From positions 1 through 23,916 of the forward strand of contig JAAMXY010004302.1 of NCBI GenBank assembly GCA_019677205.1: a stretch of DNA of 23,916 nt, written 5' to 3'. Made by a program: the position numbers and the translations under genes. This DNA is from Pinguiococcus pyrenoidosus. Lineage: Eukaryota; Sar; Pinguiophyceae; Pinguiochrysidales; Pinguiochrysidaceae. Under the pieces are notes generated by a model that did not search any database, was not told the origin of the DNA, and was given only the letters and a program-made list of their open reading frames with translations. This document shows positions 1-8,546 of this stretch, piece after piece. How positions within the stretch are numbered: position 1 is the stretch's first letter; the number at the start of each line of letters is the position of its first letter.

Positions 1-880
1 AAAGATTTTTGGAGCTGCGTCTGAGCTGTATGTACATTCAAAGTGGTGGCGCGGCGAAGTCCTGCCATTTTTCTCGCTGTTCAGGAAGTAGGCTGCCTTA
101 GATGAGAACGCTAATGCCACGTTGGTGGGGACGCAAGCGCGCATATCACAAGGAAGGGCCCTTTTGGCTGTTATGGATCCGACCCATAGCGCCTGGAATT
201 CTTTTTCGGGAATGAAGCGTTCGACTGTCACAAAGCGTCGAAAGAGGAATGTTTGATGGCGGTGTCACGAGCGACGTTTAATCTTAAGCAAGGCCCAGAG
301 GAAGAAAGAAGCTTCGCGTGGAGGCGAGTAAGGGTATGTCTGACCCTGAGCCAAGTCCAAACGCTGCAAGAGTTGGATGACCCGAGAAGGCTCAGCCGAC
401 GTCTTGTTGAATGACATGCTGGCGCACGTCGGCGACGGTGTTGAAAGAGAGGACTAGCTGCGTTTGACGACGACCTTGGCGCGCTGGCAGCTGACGTGTT
501 GAATGAACGACAGAAAAGCCTTCGTTGGCAGCTGGCGGATACGTCAGCTGAGAGCAACCAGGATGTTCTTTCATTCAACACGATTTGCTCATTGGTCACT
601 GCGGAAGGCGAAGGTATTGCTGCCAAAGGCTTGGCTCGGTGCAAGTGGGAATGGATTCGAGTCAATCATGTTTGGCGCTCCTGCCCAATCCAGGGTCCTC
701 ATGTCTTTTGAAGAAAGAATATTTGCGGAACAGAATGCTATCTTCGCGTCATTTGACCAATACTCTCTGCGTCAGAACACTCCAGACCCATCGCATGTAA
801 GCCCCCAATTAGGCGAAAGTCGAAGCGGATTCATGTAGTATCCAATCGGAGCCATCCGAAGCGGTGATAAGTCGCTGAAT
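1..880. other. Left flank, no supportable gene
   Basis: Short open frames exist on both strands (for example 503-838 on + and 228-665 on -), but they overlap each other, match no family I recognise, and show no splice-consistent continuation. The stretch is richer in A and T than the genes to the right. It could be the upstream region of the gene at 881, or the 3' part or a decayed copy of something beyond the left edge. The only structure I see is the cluster of related direct and inverted repeats around 405-582. Confidence 0.5.
405..582. repeat. Cluster of short direct and inverted repeats
   Basis: A 13-bp arm at 495-507 is the exact reverse complement of 570-582. A 10-bp arm at 488-497 is the exact reverse complement of 541-550. 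The two pairings overlap, so they would form alternative hairpins rather than one. The 10-mer TGTTGAATGA occurs directly at 405-414 and 497-506. A degenerate unit beginning GCTGG recurs near 419, 484 and 531. The function is unknown; a decayed small mobile element is one possibility, but no target-site duplication or terminal inverted repeat could be defined. Confidence 0.5.
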
Positions 881-2446
881 GTGCCCATGTGGAATGGCGG
901 AGCCGCGCTTTGTGGCCTTCGTCTTCAAGGCGCCAAGCTCCCCACCGCTGAAGACGGTTGTACCGTCATATCCGCCGCCATCATGTGCTACGCCAGCCTG
1001 GGCGCGGTTGCGTTCTTTCTCGTGCGCGTCTTGCATCGGGAGGCCTTGACGCATGCCGCAACGATTCTGGGGATGGAACGCGCGAGCGGAGCTTTCTTGG
1101 ACGAGGCCATTGTCGTGCCGCTTTGCTGCGCACTCGTGCTCGCAGTGCTCGCAGCTTGCTCTTCGTCTCCGACTCAGCCAAGCTTGCCGCAGCCGAAGCT
1201 CTGCGTTGTCGGCGTCGCCTGCGCGATCGGGGCGCTTGCACACACGACTTCCACCTTCGTGGGGGATCCCCAAGGTGCCGTGGAAGTGCATCATGTCGTG
1301 CTCGCTCCGCTTGGAATCGCCCTGCTCGGCTATCTAGGCGGATCGAAAAGCCTCAGCCTACTGTTCGAGAGCGAGAAGCCGGTGCAACGCAGAGCTTTCC
1401 TGGCTTTCTGGGTCGCAGCCGTGCTCTTCGTCGGGGCCACGGAGGCCTTCTACAGCACGGAGGAGCCGAGGTGTCGCTTCAGGATCAGCTGCGTGCGGCG
1501 CTTGTTTCCCACGCGGAGCATTCTCGTGTTGGCAGTCTCGTCGAGCATCGGATGGTTCGCCTACAAATCAGCTGCCGAGGCGTGTGGACAGACCGTGGTC
1601 GCTGGCGGGGTAGATCCGCCGAGGCCGGCAGGAGTCCGGAAGAAGTTTCTGGGGCTCATGGTCGCCTGCATCGCCGAGGTCCTCTTGGGCATGTCCGCAT
1701 ACGCCATCTCATTGGCCGTATTCTCTAAAGATCGTCTCGTCGATGTCCGCTCGCTCTACGACCCGGCCTTCACGCGTGGGTATCAGTCCCCTGAGGGGTT
1801 CCTGGCGATCAACGACGACGTCGTCGTCCTTCAGTTCGAACCCGATTTTGCCAGCGAAGCATCCCGGATGAAAGCTTCGGTTTCCCTCGCAGGCCAGGCG
1901 ACCATGAAGGAAATCTTGAGCGATGTGAACCAGGGAGATGTCGGCCTGGCTGCCCACGAAGGCACCTCCCATCAGGTCGACACGGTACACCGTGGAGTTG
2001 ACGCAGAGCAGGACCCTCACGTGGTCGATCCTTCGCCGTCTTTGCTTGATGCCGCCACCGACGCAACCGTGGCAAAGCCAGGGGGGCCAGCGTCGCTGTT
2101 CGCTGGATTCATTACGCTGCTGCGGGTGATCGACAGGATTCTCACCTGGATCCTGCTGACGTCTCGACCGCTCATGCCGATCATCGCGATTGTGACGTCG
2201 TCTGAACTCGCGGCGCGGGCTGTAGACGGCGTGGGCCTGCCTTGGCCGGCAAAGATACTCTACCTGCTGGTGGCCGGCGCGGCCCTGCTTTACTGGCTAT
2301 CCCGAGATGAGCAATCCCCGGAGGCGTCCCGGAGGAAAGCTCGGATGTCGCCTTTAGTATCTCGGAGCCATCCGGGGACGATTGTCGTCCCGGATATCGA
2401 ACGTGGGAGGCAGTTGCGCCCGCGAGCCTTCGTCGCTGAAACGTAG
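881..2446 (+). CDS. Intronless orphan multi-pass membrane protein
   Basis: A single open frame of 521 residues that I do not recognise. Hydrophobic stretches suggest about seven membrane segments in the first part (roughly residues 27-50, 76-95, 107-126, 135-153, 171-190, 212-231, 255-281). A hydrophilic stretch of about 120 residues follows (282-404). Two or three more hydrophobic segments come next (405-445 and 456-474), then a basic tail. The start ATG at 881 is the first in frame; the next is residue 3, and a Met at residue 35 lies inside the first hydrophobic segment. No catalytic motif, transporter signature or known repeat is visible. Unlike most neighbours, no intron is needed. The next gene converges on it from the right. 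Function cannot be assigned; an in-frame intron missed by eye would change the topology. Confidence 0.65.
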   Translation: MPMWNGGAALCGLRLQGAKLPTAEDGCTVISAAIMCYASLGAVAFFLVRVLHREALTHAATILGMERASGAFLDEAIVVPLCCALVLAVLAACSSSPTQPSLPQPKLCVVGVACAIGALAHTTSTFVGDPQGAVEVHHVVLAPLGIALLGYLGGSKSLSLLFESEKPVQRRAFLAFWVAAVLFVGATEAFYSTEEPRCRFRISCVRRLFPTRSILVLAVSSSIGWFAYKSAAEACGQTVVAGGVDPPRPAGVRKKFLGLMVACIAEVLLGMSAYAISLAVFSKDRLVDVRSLYDPAFTRGYQSPEGFLAINDDVVVLQFEPDFASEASRMKASVSLAGQATMKEILSDVNQGDVGLAAHEGTSHQVDTVHRGVDAEQDPHVVDPSPSLLDAATDATVAKPGGPASLFAGFITLLRVIDRILTWILLTSRPLMPIIAIVTSSELAARAVDGVGLPWPAKILYLLVAGAALLYWLSRDEQSPEASRRKARMSPLVSRSHPGTIVVPDIERGRQLRPRAFVAET

Positions 2447-2873
2447 GGAGCAGCATGCTCGATTTGCCTCGTATTTCCCCTGAACCTGAAGCCGCCTGGT
2501 GTGACCCTCCCGGACTGTTTGCACCGCGCGAGACTCGCTTTGCAAGTGCTCCGACGCTTGCCGCGCTTCTGCGGTCGTAGACAACGTTGCGCCATGCTGA
2601 TGGCATCCGTGTAGAGCTAGGCCACCAGCCTTTCCCCTTCCCCCCCCTCCCCAAAGCCGTCGATGCGCTGCTGACACGCGTGTCGCTACGCTGGGAGGGG
2701 GACATAGGAGCATGGTGCAGCATCCGATGACATAGGAGAATACCTAGGCAAGAGGCCTACGAAAGAGGTACAGCAGCAGAGATGTACAGCAGCAGAGATG
2801 TACAACAGCAGAGCGGATGAACGACGGCATGGTAAGCTTGCTTTCTGACATCGCCTGAAGAGCACAGCAGATC
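2447..2873. other. Convergent intergenic spacer
   Basis: This stretch lies between the stop of the membrane protein gene (+) and the stop of the basic protein gene (-), so it should hold both 3' untranslated ends. It contains pyrimidine-rich tracts near 2630-2655 and the 16-bp tandem repeat at 2768-2815. I see no gene here; the frames that cross it overlap the membrane protein antisense and have no family resemblance. Confidence 0.6.
2768..2815. repeat. 16-bp tandem repeat, three copies
   Basis: The unit GTACAGCAGCAGAGAT occurs at 2768-2783 and again exactly at 2784-2799. A third copy with three changes occupies 2800-2815. It lies about 60 bp beyond the stop codon of the minus-strand gene, so probably in its 3' untranslated region. 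Confidence 0.9.
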
Positions 2874-4145
2874 CTATGCCTGTTGCGGAGTGGTCGCAAG
2901 CTCCCAGTAGAACTTGAGCTCCGAGAACAGTCTCTTCCTCTGAAACGTGTGGCGAACCATTTGCATCTGATACCACATCTCCTGGTCAATCTGCTCCTGC
3001 TTCGCCAAGAAGTCCTCCTTCTTCTTCCGGAAGGCTGCTGCGTGCTGAGACTGGCCGCCTGCTTTGTGCGAGGCAGCGACGAGGTAAGCTCGTGGCGCCA
3101 CGCCCTTCCCATCAGCGGCCAATCAAGGCTGTGGCATTACCTTTGAGCGCCGCGGCGGCCGTGCTCAGGCACAGCACATAGCTCTGGGATGCCTGCCGCG
3201 CCTCCTCCCCGGGGCTGCAGGGCAACGCTGGGGCTCGACGCGTGGGAGCGTTGCGACCAATGTAGCCGTAGTAGCGCCTCTTGAATTCCGAAGCCTGGAT
3301 GCGCTCCCTGCTATCGATGTCCCAGTACAGGAAGTCCTCCGAGGCGGAATCCCTCTCCCACCGCGCGCGTAGCCTGCGTCTCGTCGCGTCCGACTCCTGC
3401 GCGCCCCCCGAATGCACAAGTCAGGCCTGAACCTTGCTTGACGAGCAGGGGTGCATCCGCCGTGTCGTACCTGGTCCTTTGCCGACTTCATCACGGTCAC
3501 GCAGCTCCGAAGCTTGTCGATGATCTGTGCTCGTTCGAATCGCGGCAAGGCACCCTGCAGAGCTCCCGGCTCGTCGTTCGCGCTCAGCAGCCGATGGCTG
3601 TCCAGCTCGGCGTAGGGAGTCATGGCATAGCCGCTGCGGAGGAACACCACTGCGGCGATGCGTCGTCGCTCGCACTTCTGCGCCGTGGGAAGCGCATGGA
3701 AGGCTCGTACGAGGTCGGGAAGACTGCTCTGCCGCAAGGCCTTTGCACTCATGCGTGCACCCTCCTGCGCCTCCGTCTTCAGATCGTCCGCCTCTGCAGA
3801 AGCTGGCGCTTCTGGCGGCTGCGGCGCACACAGCTGTGTCACATCGGGAGGCAGAACGATGCTTCGTCTCCTGCGGCCCTTGCGATTGCCCGGGCGGTTC
3901 CGCAGCTCTGGCCCCGGAGAATTGGTGCGGTCCGTGAGAGGCGACTCCGCTTCCGCTTCCGCTTCCGCTTCCGCTTCCGCAGGCCGCGCAGTCTGCGCTC
4001 GCGATGCGCGACGCTCGCCCCCTGCGTCTTCCGCAGCCTGTACTGCAATGGACTGGACTCCGTTCTCGGTTTCCAAGAATTGCTGCAGGTCTCTGGCAGA
4101 CAGTGTCTTTCTGCGTCGACTCTGACGCCGCGCGGTGAGAGACAT
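2874..4145 (-). CDS. Uncharacterised basic protein, three exons
   Basis: Three exons read on the minus strand: 4145-3471, 3396-3141 and 3058-2874. They are separated by GT-AG introns of 74 nt (3397-3470, phase 0) and 82 nt (3059-3140, phase 1). They give 371 residues. The start at 4145 is the first true ATG of the open frame, beginning MSLTARRQ. The N-terminal half is basic and low in complexity, with an Ala-Glu run (about residues 58-68) encoded by a hexanucleotide repeat. The second half looks folded and is rich in aromatic and charged residues: YWDIDSRERIQ and EFKRRYYGYIGRN in exon 2, then a helical KKKEDFLAKQEQIDQEMWYQ segment and FYWEL near the C terminus. I know no family with these motifs. 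The gene is divergent from the P450 reductase gene. The splice phases agree across all three exons, which supports this strand over the long antisense frame. Confidence 0.7.
3951..3980. repeat. Hexanucleotide microsatellite inside a coding exon
   Basis: Five perfect TTCCGC units, preceded by an imperfect one. On the coding (minus) strand it reads GCGGAA and encodes the alternating Ala-Glu run of the uncharacterised basic protein. Because the unit is six bases, gain or loss of copies would keep the frame. Confidence 0.95.
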
Positions 4146-4237
4146 GACAAACGCTGCGACAAACGCTGCGACGCTTGGGAAGAAACTGAGCGAGATCGAA
4201 TTTCTGCGCCGACGCACAGAGACAGAGCGCTATACAC

Positions 4238-4300
4238 TCCAAGGTCCAAGGTCCAAGGTTCAAGGTCCAAGGTCTAAAGTTTGAAGTCCGAAGTCCGAAG
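4238..4300. repeat. 7-nt tandem array, nine units
   Basis: Nine consecutive 7-nt units drift from TCCAAGG (4238-4258 and 4266-4272, with TTCAAGG between) through TCTAAAG and TTTGAAG to TCCGAAG (4287-4300). An incomplete unit follows. The array lies 93-155 bp upstream of the start codon at 4145 on the minus strand, so in its 5' untranslated region or promoter. Confidence 0.9.
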
Positions 4301-4331
4301 TCCAGAAGATGAGTCGGACTCTTGCAAGATG

Positions 4332-4365
4332 ACCCTCTCTCTCTCTCCCTCTCTCTGCCTCCGTC
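4332..4365. repeat. CT-rich microsatellite
   Basis: A run of CT dinucleotides with occasional CC interruptions, shading into CTGCCTCCGTCTC. It lies in the divergent spacer. Read on the minus strand it is a GA tract, a common promoter element in many eukaryotes; a role here is only inferred. Confidence 0.85.
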
Positions 4366-4666
4366 TCGGTCAATCTTCTCTTTGCAGTGCAGTTCAATTC
4401 AAATTGCCGCCAAGGTTTCGAAACGAAGTCCGGGAGCATAAGAGCTTGACAAACGGTCGGAAGATACACCATTAAAATGAAACAGTGGTTGGATCGGAGC
4501 TTTTTTATAGCATAAAGCTGAGGCAAAGAATAAGGAATCTGCATTTTAGACCGTTTCCGAGAATGACACGTCACGCTCCACTACTCGGCCATGCCACAGG
4601 GCGCCTCGAACGTGCGCCGACTCCGCGCGTGTTAGGATGTCTCTCAGAAATCCCCAGAACGTGCCC

Positions 4667-4830
4667 ATTGGCCAAAGCTTGTGGAAGTTCTCAACGCATG
4701 CGTGTCGAGCATTCGTGGACCAATCGTGGTGCGATCATTATTTGGGAAAGATTCCTCCAGCCAATCCTTGGTGGCCTGGATTCCGGCGCGGCTGTGGCAG
4801 GCGAAAGTTTCCTCACCGGCGACTGATTGG
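4667..4830. promoter_or_regulatory. Cluster of four CCAAT-type boxes
   Basis: ATTGGCCAA at 4667-4675, CCAAT at 4720-4724, CCAAT at 4761-4765 and ATTGG at 4826-4830. CCAAT boxes bound by NF-Y type factors are frequent in eukaryotic promoters, including bidirectional ones. The cluster sits about 300-460 bp upstream of the proposed reductase start. Binding is inferred from sequence only. Confidence 0.4.
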
Positions 4831-5127
4831 ATGCTCGCACGGAGTTCTCGCGTCTTCTAGGGGCATAAAATTGCTGAATTAAAATGCCAGTCTTAAGCAA
4901 GGTTCCTATGGGACGTTTTCCACTTATGAAGTTACGTAGAAATATAGATCCCTATTATAAATTCATGAGGATACTGATTTCAGATCTGATGGGCAAAGGA
5001 AAAAAGAATGAAACCCAAACCTAAAACCCCACGCCCTCTACGAAGTGGTTCGAGCATCACATCATTCATTCCACGTTGGCGCTGCGGCCGTCGGACGTCC
5101 CTTGGCCAGTGCCTCTCCAGCGCGCAG

Positions 5128-7252
5128 ATGGACACTACTCTATGGGTACGTAGCGGGATGCAGCAGTGTGCAGCCTCTGTAAAGGCCTTCCTGCCAGCAC
5201 TGGCCGCGCCAGATCTCCGCAGATGTCCACCGAGTGGAAGGAAATGGACGTTTCACGCCACTCCGCAGCACACAGGCTCAACAGTCAAGTGCGAAGACCA
5301 CAGATCTCACGCGCGCCTACCGTCTCCAGGCTCCAGCTGCCGCCGTGGGCGTAGTGCTGCTGATCACGGCCCTGGCGGTGCGTTTCATGTTCTCCGGCGC
5401 CCGCGGAACGCAAGGGGCGAAGGGCTCCGGAGCAGCGAACGCCAATGAGGGCCCCAAGTTCCCGGGCGGGAATCTGCTTCTCTACTTTGGCTCGCAGACC
5501 GGCACAGCAGAGGGCTTCGCGAATACCCTCCGCGACGAGGGCCGCAAGCTGGGCTTCGATGCCCATGTGGTGGACCTCGAAGACTTCGACGCCGAGCAAC
5601 TCACCTCCGCGGACAAGGCCATCTTTCTCGTTGCCACGCACGGGGAGGGAGATCCCACCGACAACGCCATCGAGTTCTTCCGCTGGATGGACGAGCGGGT
5701 CCAAGAGCAGGACAGCACGGTCCTGGAGCACGTGCAGGTCGCAACCTTCGCGCTGGGGAACACCCAGTACGAGCATTTCAACGCGGCCGGCAGAAAGTGC
5801 CACAAGCGCCTGCTGGAGCTCGGCGCGCAGGAGATGTATGCGCTTGGCGAGGGCGACGATGACAATCAGCTCGAAGATGACTTCGAGAACTGGAAGCAGG
5901 AGCTGTGGCCCAGCCTGGTGAAGCAGTTCCAGCCCAGCGGCAGCAGCGCCTCGACCGACTCGCTGGAAGTGCCGGAGCTGTTGTACGCCGTCAAGTTCCT
6001 GGAAGTCAACGGCGGCAAATGCCAGGCGAGACGCTTCAGCGAGAGCGAGGTTGCCAGCAGCGCGAAGCACTTCTTCGGCTACGACGGCGTCGGAGAAGTC
6101 ACCATCTGCGAGAACACCGAGCTCCGCCAGCCCTCCGACCCCGGCAGCACAAAGCACGTCGAGGTGGACCTGGAGCAAAGCGGCGTGAGCTATCAGACGG
6201 CCGACAACGCCTACGTCCTGCCCGAGAACTCCTCCGCGGTCGTGCACAGCGTCGCCGCAGCCATGGGCTGGCAGCTGGATCAGCCGTTCCTCATCGAGGC
6301 CAAGAGCGACGAGTTCAAGCACTTCATTCCCACTCCGTGCACGATCCGCCGCGCCCTTACCAAGTATGTGGACCTCACGGGGCTGCCGAAGAGGTCCACC
6401 CTCCACGCCCTGGCGTGCTTCGCGACAGACGACGAGGAGCGCAAGCGCCTCATCCACCTGTCGTCGCAGAGTGGGGTCGAGGAGATGCACAGCTTCATCC
6501 AGAAGTCTGGGCGATCGCTTGCGGAGCTGCTGGCCGTCCATTTCACGAGCTGTAAGGTACCCCTGGATCAGTTTCTGCACCTGGCACCGCGCCTGGCGAC
6601 GCGAGCGTACACAATATCGTCCAGTTCGAGCGTCCAGAAGAAGAAGCTCGCCATGACGGTGTCCGTGGTGGGGCAGGAGTTTGACGACGGGCGGACCTTC
6701 AAGGGAGTCTGCACCGGCTTCTTGGAGAACCTTCCAGTAGGCGCGAAGATAGACCTGTTCGTGCGGAAGTCCACCTTCCGATTACCGCATGACACGCAAA
6801 CTCCGATAATCCTGGTCGGTCCAGGAACCGGGATTGCGCCCATGCGAGCAATGCTGCAGGAGCGGGAGTATCTGCGTGGCCGTGGCCGGAGCTTAGGCAA
6901 GAGCCGCATGTACTTTGGCTGCAAGAGGCGCGACCAGGACTTCCTCTACCAGGACTTGCTGGAGGGCTACGTGCGCGACGGAGTCCTGGACGAGCTGAGG
7001 CTTGCATTCTCCCGGGAGCAGAGTCAAAAAGTCTACGTGCAGCACCTTATCAAGGAAGACGCCGACGTCATCTGGGATCTCATCGGAGATCAGAAGGGAT
7101 ACGTGTACGTATGCGGAGCGACAAACATGGGCGCGGACGTCCTGGCCGCAATCAAAGAGATTGCGCATGCGAAAGGCGGGATGGATGGACAGAAGTTCGT
7201 CAGTGAGATGCAAAGCGCCGGGCGATACGTTGCCGAGTTGTGGTCTGCATAG
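5128..7252 (+). CDS. POR: NADPH-cytochrome P450 reductase
   Basis: This diflavin enzyme passes electrons from NADPH through FAD and FMN to P450s and other haem proteins at the ER membrane. The body (5276-7252) shows a hydrophobic anchor, then the FMN domain (GSQTGTAEG, ATHGEGDPTDNA, ALGNTQYEHFN, and GEGDDDNQLEDDF ahead of W). The connecting and FAD domain follows (PCTIRRALTKY, RAYTISSSS, GVCTGFLENL). Last is the NADPH domain (LVGPGTGIAPMRA, YFGCKRRDQDFLYQ, YVYVCGATNMG) and a C-terminal LWSA, where the aromatic residue stacks on FAD. The main open frame has no ATG before the anchor. I therefore propose a six-codon first exon, 5128-5145 (MDTTLW), joined in phase 0 across intron 5146-5275 (GTACGT...CACAG), giving 664 residues with the anchor at about 27-45. 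That first exon is inferred; the rest is secure. Confidence 0.93.
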
Positions 7253-7383
7253 TGGAGGGCCAAGCTACAGAGCGACAGGACTGCGTTGACGAGCTTTATC
7301 ACTTCTTCTTCGTTCCCCCCATTTTCCCATTTCACCACACCCGCCCCCAAACGGGTTCAGACTGCATTCACGTCCGATCGGCA

Positions 7384-7419
7384 CCGGCATCGCCGGCATC
7401 GCCGGCATCCCCGGCATCT
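7384..7419. repeat. 9-bp tandem repeat, four units
   Basis: Four contiguous units: CCGGCATCG twice, then CCGGCATCC and CCGGCATCT. They lie 131 bp after the reductase stop codon, probably within its 3' untranslated region. Confidence 0.95.
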
Positions 7420-7445
7420 CTGCCTTGCGAGGGAAGCGCGTCGAT

Positions 7446-7481
7446 ACCCTCACAAGCTCGCCGCGTCCAGCTTGTGAGGGT
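7446..7481. repeat. Perfect 13-bp inverted repeat (hairpin)
   Basis: ACCCTCACAAGCT at 7446-7458 is the exact reverse complement of 7469-7481, with a 10-nt GC-rich loop. It sits near the middle of the convergent spacer, about 195 bp past the reductase stop and 270 bp past the V-ATPase E stop. RNA from either strand could fold into the same stem. A role in 3'-end formation, RNA stability or insulation of the convergent pair is possible but not shown. Confidence 0.9.
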
Positions 7482-7749
7482 GCCGTAACCAAGGAACGGA
7501 TAGTCAACTCGGCCAGGGGTTGTTGAAGTCGGTTGTGAGCTCGGGACACGCTTTCCTGACGACGGCGCAAGAGACGGAGCGCAGAGGGAATCGCCAAATG
7601 ACAACGAATTCTTTAATCCTGCAAGGAGGGAAGAGCAACACGCTGTGGATCGCAAGGCAGGCACAACTGCTGAATCGCCCTGCCGCATTGCCTGCCTCGC
7701 ACTTGCTGCCGCCCGGATGCGCAGCGGACGGTGCCGTCCTCTCTATGCT

Positions 7750-8546
7750 CTAGCACTTGGAATTGGGGTACAAGATCGTCCGCACCTGCGGCAGCAGTTC
7801 CTCCAGCGCCAGGTTCAGACGGGTGGCAAGGGTGTTGTCACAGCGAATCCGGCCGTCATACGCCGTCAGCACCACTCCCCCCTGGCAACCATCGTCCAGG
7901 TGCATGTCCCCCACGGACAGGGTGACGTTGCGGCTTTTCCCGTAGCGTTCCTGCACCTTTGCGTTGAACTCTGAGAGCGCCTTGTCCTTGATGCGCCGCA
8001 CGAGATCCGTGTCCTGCTGGCGGCACAGAATCTGCACATCGTCCTCCCCGATTTTCATCATGCCCTGGATGATCAGGGCCGTCATGATCTTCTCGTACTG
8101 GCCAGAGGAGGAGATGCTCCCGAGGCGGCCCATCGTCTCCTCTCGGAGCTGCGTGAGCTGCTGCTCGCGCTCCTGCATGCGGCCCAAGCGAAGGTCCCCG
8201 ACCTGGCGACTACGACGAAAGCAGGCATTAGATGCATCGCACACCGTCTTCGCGTGGCTTTCAGTTCTTCCCAGCACTTCTCTGGGAGGACCCACCGCAG
8301 GCCGCGCGCTCTGCGCAACTTCGAGGGAGGCCCCCAGGCTCACCTTCTGTCCACTCGCTGCTGCACGATCTGCTGCTTCTCCTTGCGCAGGTACTCCTCG
8401 TTGATCTTCTTGCGCTCGTTCTGCACCATGGTGAGCTTGTCGCGGTTGAACGCATTCTCCGTCTGGATGCGGATCTCGTTCGCCTTCTCGTGGGCCTCCG
8501 CATAGATGAAGTTCACCATCTGCCGAATCTGAGGTTCCGCCGCCAT
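7750..8546 (-). CDS. V-type proton ATPase subunit E
   Basis: Subunit E forms the peripheral stalk of the vacuolar proton pump, pairing with subunit G to hold the V1 catalytic head against rotation. Two exons, 8546-8344 and 8209-7750, encode 220 residues, close to the usual 226-233. Intron 8210-8343 is 134 nt, GT-AG, phase 2; removing it joins QQRVDR to SRQVGDLRLG as in the family. Exon 1 holds the long charged helix (AEAHEKANEIRIQTENAFN, KEKQQIVQQ). Exon 2 holds the C-terminal globular domain ending GGVVLTAYDGRIRCDNTLATR and LEELLPQVRTIL. The start is the first true ATG (8546), giving MAAEPQIRQMV, which aligns with the usual N terminus. It is convergent with the reductase and divergent from the C2/EF-hand gene. 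Confidence 0.94.

Larger units (their letters stand above)
4146..5127. promoter_or_regulatory. Divergent promoter region, basic protein / P450 reductase
   Basis: A 982-bp spacer lies between the divergent start codons at 4145 (-) and 5128 (+). It holds a 7-nt tandem array (4238-4300), a CT-rich tract (4332-4365), four CCAAT-type boxes (4667-4830) and a clearly AT-richer stretch (about 4430-4990). I see no open frame with family resemblance. Short untranslated exons could be present. Confidence 0.6.
7253..7749. other. Convergent intergenic spacer
   Basis: This lies between the stop of the reductase (+) and the stop of the V-ATPase E gene (-), and so holds both 3' ends. It contains a 9-bp tandem repeat (7384-7419) and a perfect 13-bp hairpin (7446-7481). 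I see no coding sequence. Confidence 0.65.

Noticed and set aside
503-838. 111-residue + strand frame in the left flank
   Set aside because: It overlaps frames on both strands, has no recognisable motif and lies over the repeat cluster. It is not strong enough to call as a gene.
809-1294. 161-residue minus-strand frame over the start of the membrane protein gene
   Set aside because: No domain, hydrophobic pattern or splice continuation; it is most likely a shadow frame.
3438-4277. 279-residue + strand frame with an Arg-Phe repeat
   Set aside because: The repeat is just the hexanucleotide microsatellite in another frame, and the minus strand has consistent exons extending beyond it.
4990-5075. 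GGTTCGAGC near 5046, considered as a tRNA or Pol III B box
   Set aside because: No A box, cloverleaf or T-run terminator could be fitted around it.
5285-6580. 431-residue open frame antisense to the P450 reductase
   Set aside because: It has no family resemblance and lies entirely within a clearly conserved gene. It is explained by GC-rich third positions on the other strand.
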